From Larkinella rosea (GTDB lineage Bacteria > Bacteroidota > Bacteroidia > Cytophagales > Spirosomataceae): DNA of 64,000 nt. The notes beneath the pieces are model-generated. The model was given only the letters and a program-made list of their open reading frames with translations, was not told where the DNA came from and made no database searches. The stretch lies in the NCBI RefSeq assembly GCF_003858635.1, contig NZ_RQJO01000008.1, positions 930,001 through 994,000 of the forward strand, read 5' to 3'. This document shows positions 61,966 to 64,000 of the stretch, in pieces. Position numbers and translations under genes: made by a program. Every line of letters starts with the position of its first letter. The stretch's first letter is position 1.

Positions 61966-62044
61966 TTTACGGTTTTCAGTACACGGTTTACGGTGCGGTT
62001 CCCGGCGGGGAACGCACCGTAAACCGTGTACTGAAAACCGTAAA
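61966..62044. repeat. Near-perfect 38-bp hairpin upstream of the DUF3748 gene
   Basis: Left arm 61966-62003 and right arm 62008-62044 pair over 37 positions with one bulged C and a GGCG tetraloop. TTTACGGT recurs three times in and beside the left arm. It ends 18 bp before the start codon at 62063, so it is either in the 5' leader of that gene or a terminator for araC without a T-tract. Confidence 0.93.
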
Positions 62045-62062
62045 CAGAAAACCTTTAATCGT

Positions 62063-63433
62063 ATGAACTTCCGGATCGGCTGGCTCCTCTGTGGAGTGGG
62101 CATTCAGGCCTGCGCTCCTAAACCGCATTTGAAAATGAATTTTACTGAACACCAACTGACATTCGACACCAAAGGACACACCATTCACAACAATCAGGCA
62201 TTTTCACCCTCCGACGAGTGGCTCGTTTACGACACCCGGAATCAGGACGGTGGTATTGGCAGCACGGAAGCCATTGAAATGGTGAGCCTGCAAACCGGCG
62301 AAATCCGGTCGCTGTACAAAACCGAACACCAGACCGAATTTGGCCCCGGTGTGGGCGCGGCCACGTTTTCGCCCGTCAAAAACCGGGTGTTGTTTATTCA
62401 TGGCATTCGCAACGCCAATCAGCAAAAACCGTATGATTTCGACCGCCGGACGGGCGTAGCCATCGACACCGATCAGCCCGGCAAAGCGATTTTCCTGGAC
62501 GCCCGCGATGTTACTCCGCCTTTTACGCCGGGGGCTTTACGGGGTGGTACGCACGCACACTACTGGAGTGCCGACGGGCAGTGGATCAGCTTTACCTACA
62601 ACGATTACCCCATCAATCAACTGAGTAAAACCAATCCGGCGGTGAAGGACCTGCGCGTGGTGGGCGTTATGGCCCCACTCGGCAAGGTGAACGTGGCCGA
62701 CGACGGTTCGCTGGAAAACAATTCGGGGGAGCTGTTTTCAGTTGTGGTAACGAAGGCGACGGAAAACCCGAAACCGGGCAGTGACGAAATCGACAAAGCG
62801 TTCGATGAAGGCTGGATTGGCAGCGATGGGTACGTGAAACCGGACGGAACGCGGCAGAAACGCGCCATCGCTTTTCAGGGAAACGTACGGAATAAAGCAG
62901 GAAAAACCGTAACGGAAATTTTCGTGGCCGATCTGCCCGATGACCTCACGCAAGCCGCTGACAATCAGCCGCTGGAAGGTACCGAAGCCACCCGGCCGAA
63001 TCCGCCGAAGGGCGTGACGCAGCGCCGGATTACGTTTACGGAACACGGCGCGGAAGGTCCCCGCCACTGGCTCCGGACGCCCCCCGACGGTTCGGTGATC
63101 GGTTTTCTGGCGAAAGATGCCGCCGGAACGATTCAACTATTCGGCGTGTCGCCCAACGGCGGAGCCATCCGGCAACTGACCCAACAGCCGTTCTCGATTC
63201 AGACGACGTTCAATTTCAGCCCCGATGGTCGCTGGGTGGCGTATGCCGCCGACAACAGCGTGTTTGTGACGGAGGTCGCAACCGGTGAATTCAAACGCCT
63301 GACACCCCGCTCGTCGGACGATGCGAAGCCCCGGAACGGGATCGTATGGTCGAATAAAGGCAATATGATTGGCTACAACCGGTACGTTACGACAGAAAAG
63401 GGGCGGTTTTTGCAGTTATTTGTTTTGAAGTAA
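62063..63433 (+). CDS. DUF3748-like beta-propeller lipoprotein
   Basis: 456 residues from the ATG at 62063; the longer frame from 61934 would be encoded by the hairpin and is rejected. Lipobox IQAC after a signal (MNFRIGWLLCGVGIQA). Propeller blades: TFDTKGHTIHNNQAFSPSDE, WLVYDTRNQDGGIGSTEAIE, HAHYWSADGQWISFTYNDYP and FNFSPDGRWVAYAADNSVFV; the pattern recalls E. coli YidR (DUF3748). It lies directly behind the AraC gene. The role is unknown; a link to sugar uptake is inferred from location. Confidence 0.7.
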   Translation: MNFRIGWLLCGVGIQACAPKPHLKMNFTEHQLTFDTKGHTIHNNQAFSPSDEWLVYDTRNQDGGIGSTEAIEMVSLQTGEIRSLYKTEHQTEFGPGVGAATFSPVKNRVLFIHGIRNANQQKPYDFDRRTGVAIDTDQPGKAIFLDARDVTPPFTPGALRGGTHAHYWSADGQWISFTYNDYPINQLSKTNPAVKDLRVVGVMAPLGKVNVADDGSLENNSGELFSVVVTKATENPKPGSDEIDKAFDEGWIGSDGYVKPDGTRQKRAIAFQGNVRNKAGKTVTEIFVADLPDDLTQAADNQPLEGTEATRPNPPKGVTQRRITFTEHGAEGPRHWLRTPPDGSVIGFLAKDAAGTIQLFGVSPNGGAIRQLTQQPFSIQTTFNFSPDGRWVAYAADNSVFVTEVATGEFKRLTPRSSDDAKPRNGIVWSNKGNMIGYNRYVTTEKGRFLQLFVLK

Positions 63434-63445
63434 CTTTTAAAGTGG

Positions 63446-63982
63446 ATGCACGAAATGGAAGCGAGTGATCCGATGATTGTTTGCCCGACCTGTCATTGGA
63501 GTGGTCGTGAAGCGGATTTGGACATGGATTATTCCCTGTTGGGCGAATATTCCGATCAAACCTGCCCCAAATGCAGCACCGTTCTTCGTACGGTTCGGAC
63601 CTACCTGACGGCGGAAGAGGCTCAGCAACAGGCCGATGCCGGAAATGTCTGGCTGCAAAACGCGATCAGTTACCAGGATCAAATTAGCCAATCTCAGCTA
63701 AAATCAATTGATCAGCTGCCCGATCTGGCCGGAGAAACGGCGCTTGAATTTGTGTGGGAATGCGTCAACATTCCCGAGGAAGGGCGACTCGAACCCATCT
63801 GGATTGTGATTCGGCTCAAGAGCGGTGAGCCAATCTGGCGGGAGCGTTCGCATTACGGAAACCGGTATCGCTTCCGGGAGTTTGAAAAGCTTCTGCCGCT
63901 GAAATACGGGGAACGGTTTAAATCCATCGAAGTCGATAAAAATGTGCATTCCTATACGTTATTGTATTGGTATGGCGATTAG
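63446..63982 (+). CDS. Hypothetical protein with N-terminal zinc ribbon
   Basis: 178 residues; alternative starts at Met4 and Met10. Two Cys pairs, CPTC (13, 16) and CPKC (40, 43), form a likely zinc ribbon. The remainder (ALEFVWECVNIPEEGRLEPI, WIVIRLKSGEPIWRERSHYG, NRYRFREFEKLLPLKYGERF) is not recognised. It follows the propeller gene by 12 bp on the same strand, so it may be co-transcribed. Confidence 0.65.
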   Translation: MHEMEASDPMIVCPTCHWSGREADLDMDYSLLGEYSDQTCPKCSTVLRTVRTYLTAEEAQQQADAGNVWLQNAISYQDQISQSQLKSIDQLPDLAGETALEFVWECVNIPEEGRLEPIWIVIRLKSGEPIWRERSHYGNRYRFREFEKLLPLKYGERFKSIEVDKNVHSYTLLYWYGD

Positions 63983-64000
63983 CGGGTCCAGGGACAATAT

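Noticed and set aside
61934-62062. N-terminal extension of the DUF3748-like protein
   Set aside because: It is encoded by the hairpin 61966-62044; the lipoprotein signal starts at 62063.
51692-63433. Complete polysaccharide utilisation locus
   Set aside because: No SusC/SusD-like genes are in the window; it is reported only as a sugar-related cluster.
1-64000. Prophage, integrative element or transposon
   Set aside because: No integrase, transposase, phage structural gene or flanking tRNA was found; gene content is typical chromosomal.

Overview
The window looks like a chromosomal segment of a Bacteroidota bacterium of the order Cytophagales, most like Spirosoma/Larkinella-type genomes (inference from gene families; no 16S is present). 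Pointers are a hybrid two-component system with an AraC output, the type IX secretion sortase PorU, a PadR-PspC-'head GIN' module, a large FtsX/MacB permease with an N-terminal prefix domain, promoters of the TTG-N19-21-TAnnTTTG type, and intermediate GC. There is no tRNA, rRNA, CRISPR array, transposase gene, phage gene or SusC/SusD pair.

Layout. 1-8 kb: the 3' end of a hybrid sensor, a 7TM-DISM histidine kinase coupled to mlaF and mlaE, an SDR oxidoreductase, a ROK sugar kinase and murB. 8-21 kb: envelope and housekeeping genes (SPOR-like lipoprotein, gmd, HtrA protease, ABC permease, rnc-fabF-acpP, kdsA, kduI, a PhyH-type dioxygenase). 20.5-28 kb: the GIN/PspC/PadR envelope-stress module, then porU. 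28-36 kb: thiamine pyrophosphokinase, mobA-moaC, maf, an acetyltransferase with a BamA-like barrel protein, MarR-YceI, an orphan HsdR_N-domain nuclease-like protein and AMP nucleosidase. 36-51 kb: TPR protein, alpha-carbonic anhydrase lipoprotein, Hsp20, a TrpF-like protein, MFS exporter, beta-propeller protein, Uma2 protein, argH, M20 amidohydrolase, Crp regulator, alpha/beta hydrolase, and the threonine-to-glycine pair tdh-kbl divergent from an Lrp regulator. 51.6-64 kb: a carbohydrate and sugar-acid locus (GH33-type sialidase, GH28, nitrilase-family amidase, SUMF1-sialidase fusion, DapA/NanA-family lyase, SSS symporter, AraC regulator, DUF3748-like propeller).

The most unusual feature is not a gene. 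About seventeen intergenic gaps carry long self-complementary elements, several of them perfect or nearly perfect (49/49, 28/28, 25/25, 23/23 and 37/38 matched arm positions). One subset is a recognisable family of mini-hairpins with a TTTA tetraloop on one side and TAAA on the other, arranged as inverted pairs and in two loci as pairs nested inside other pairs (52983-53210 and 55769-55921). Two elements supply the stop codon and last codons of adjacent genes (trpF-like, maf). The others have arm sequences largely private to the locus, yet with arms kept identical to each other. This suggests an active process that spreads REP-like units, copies one arm onto the other, or both. No candidate transposase lies in the window.
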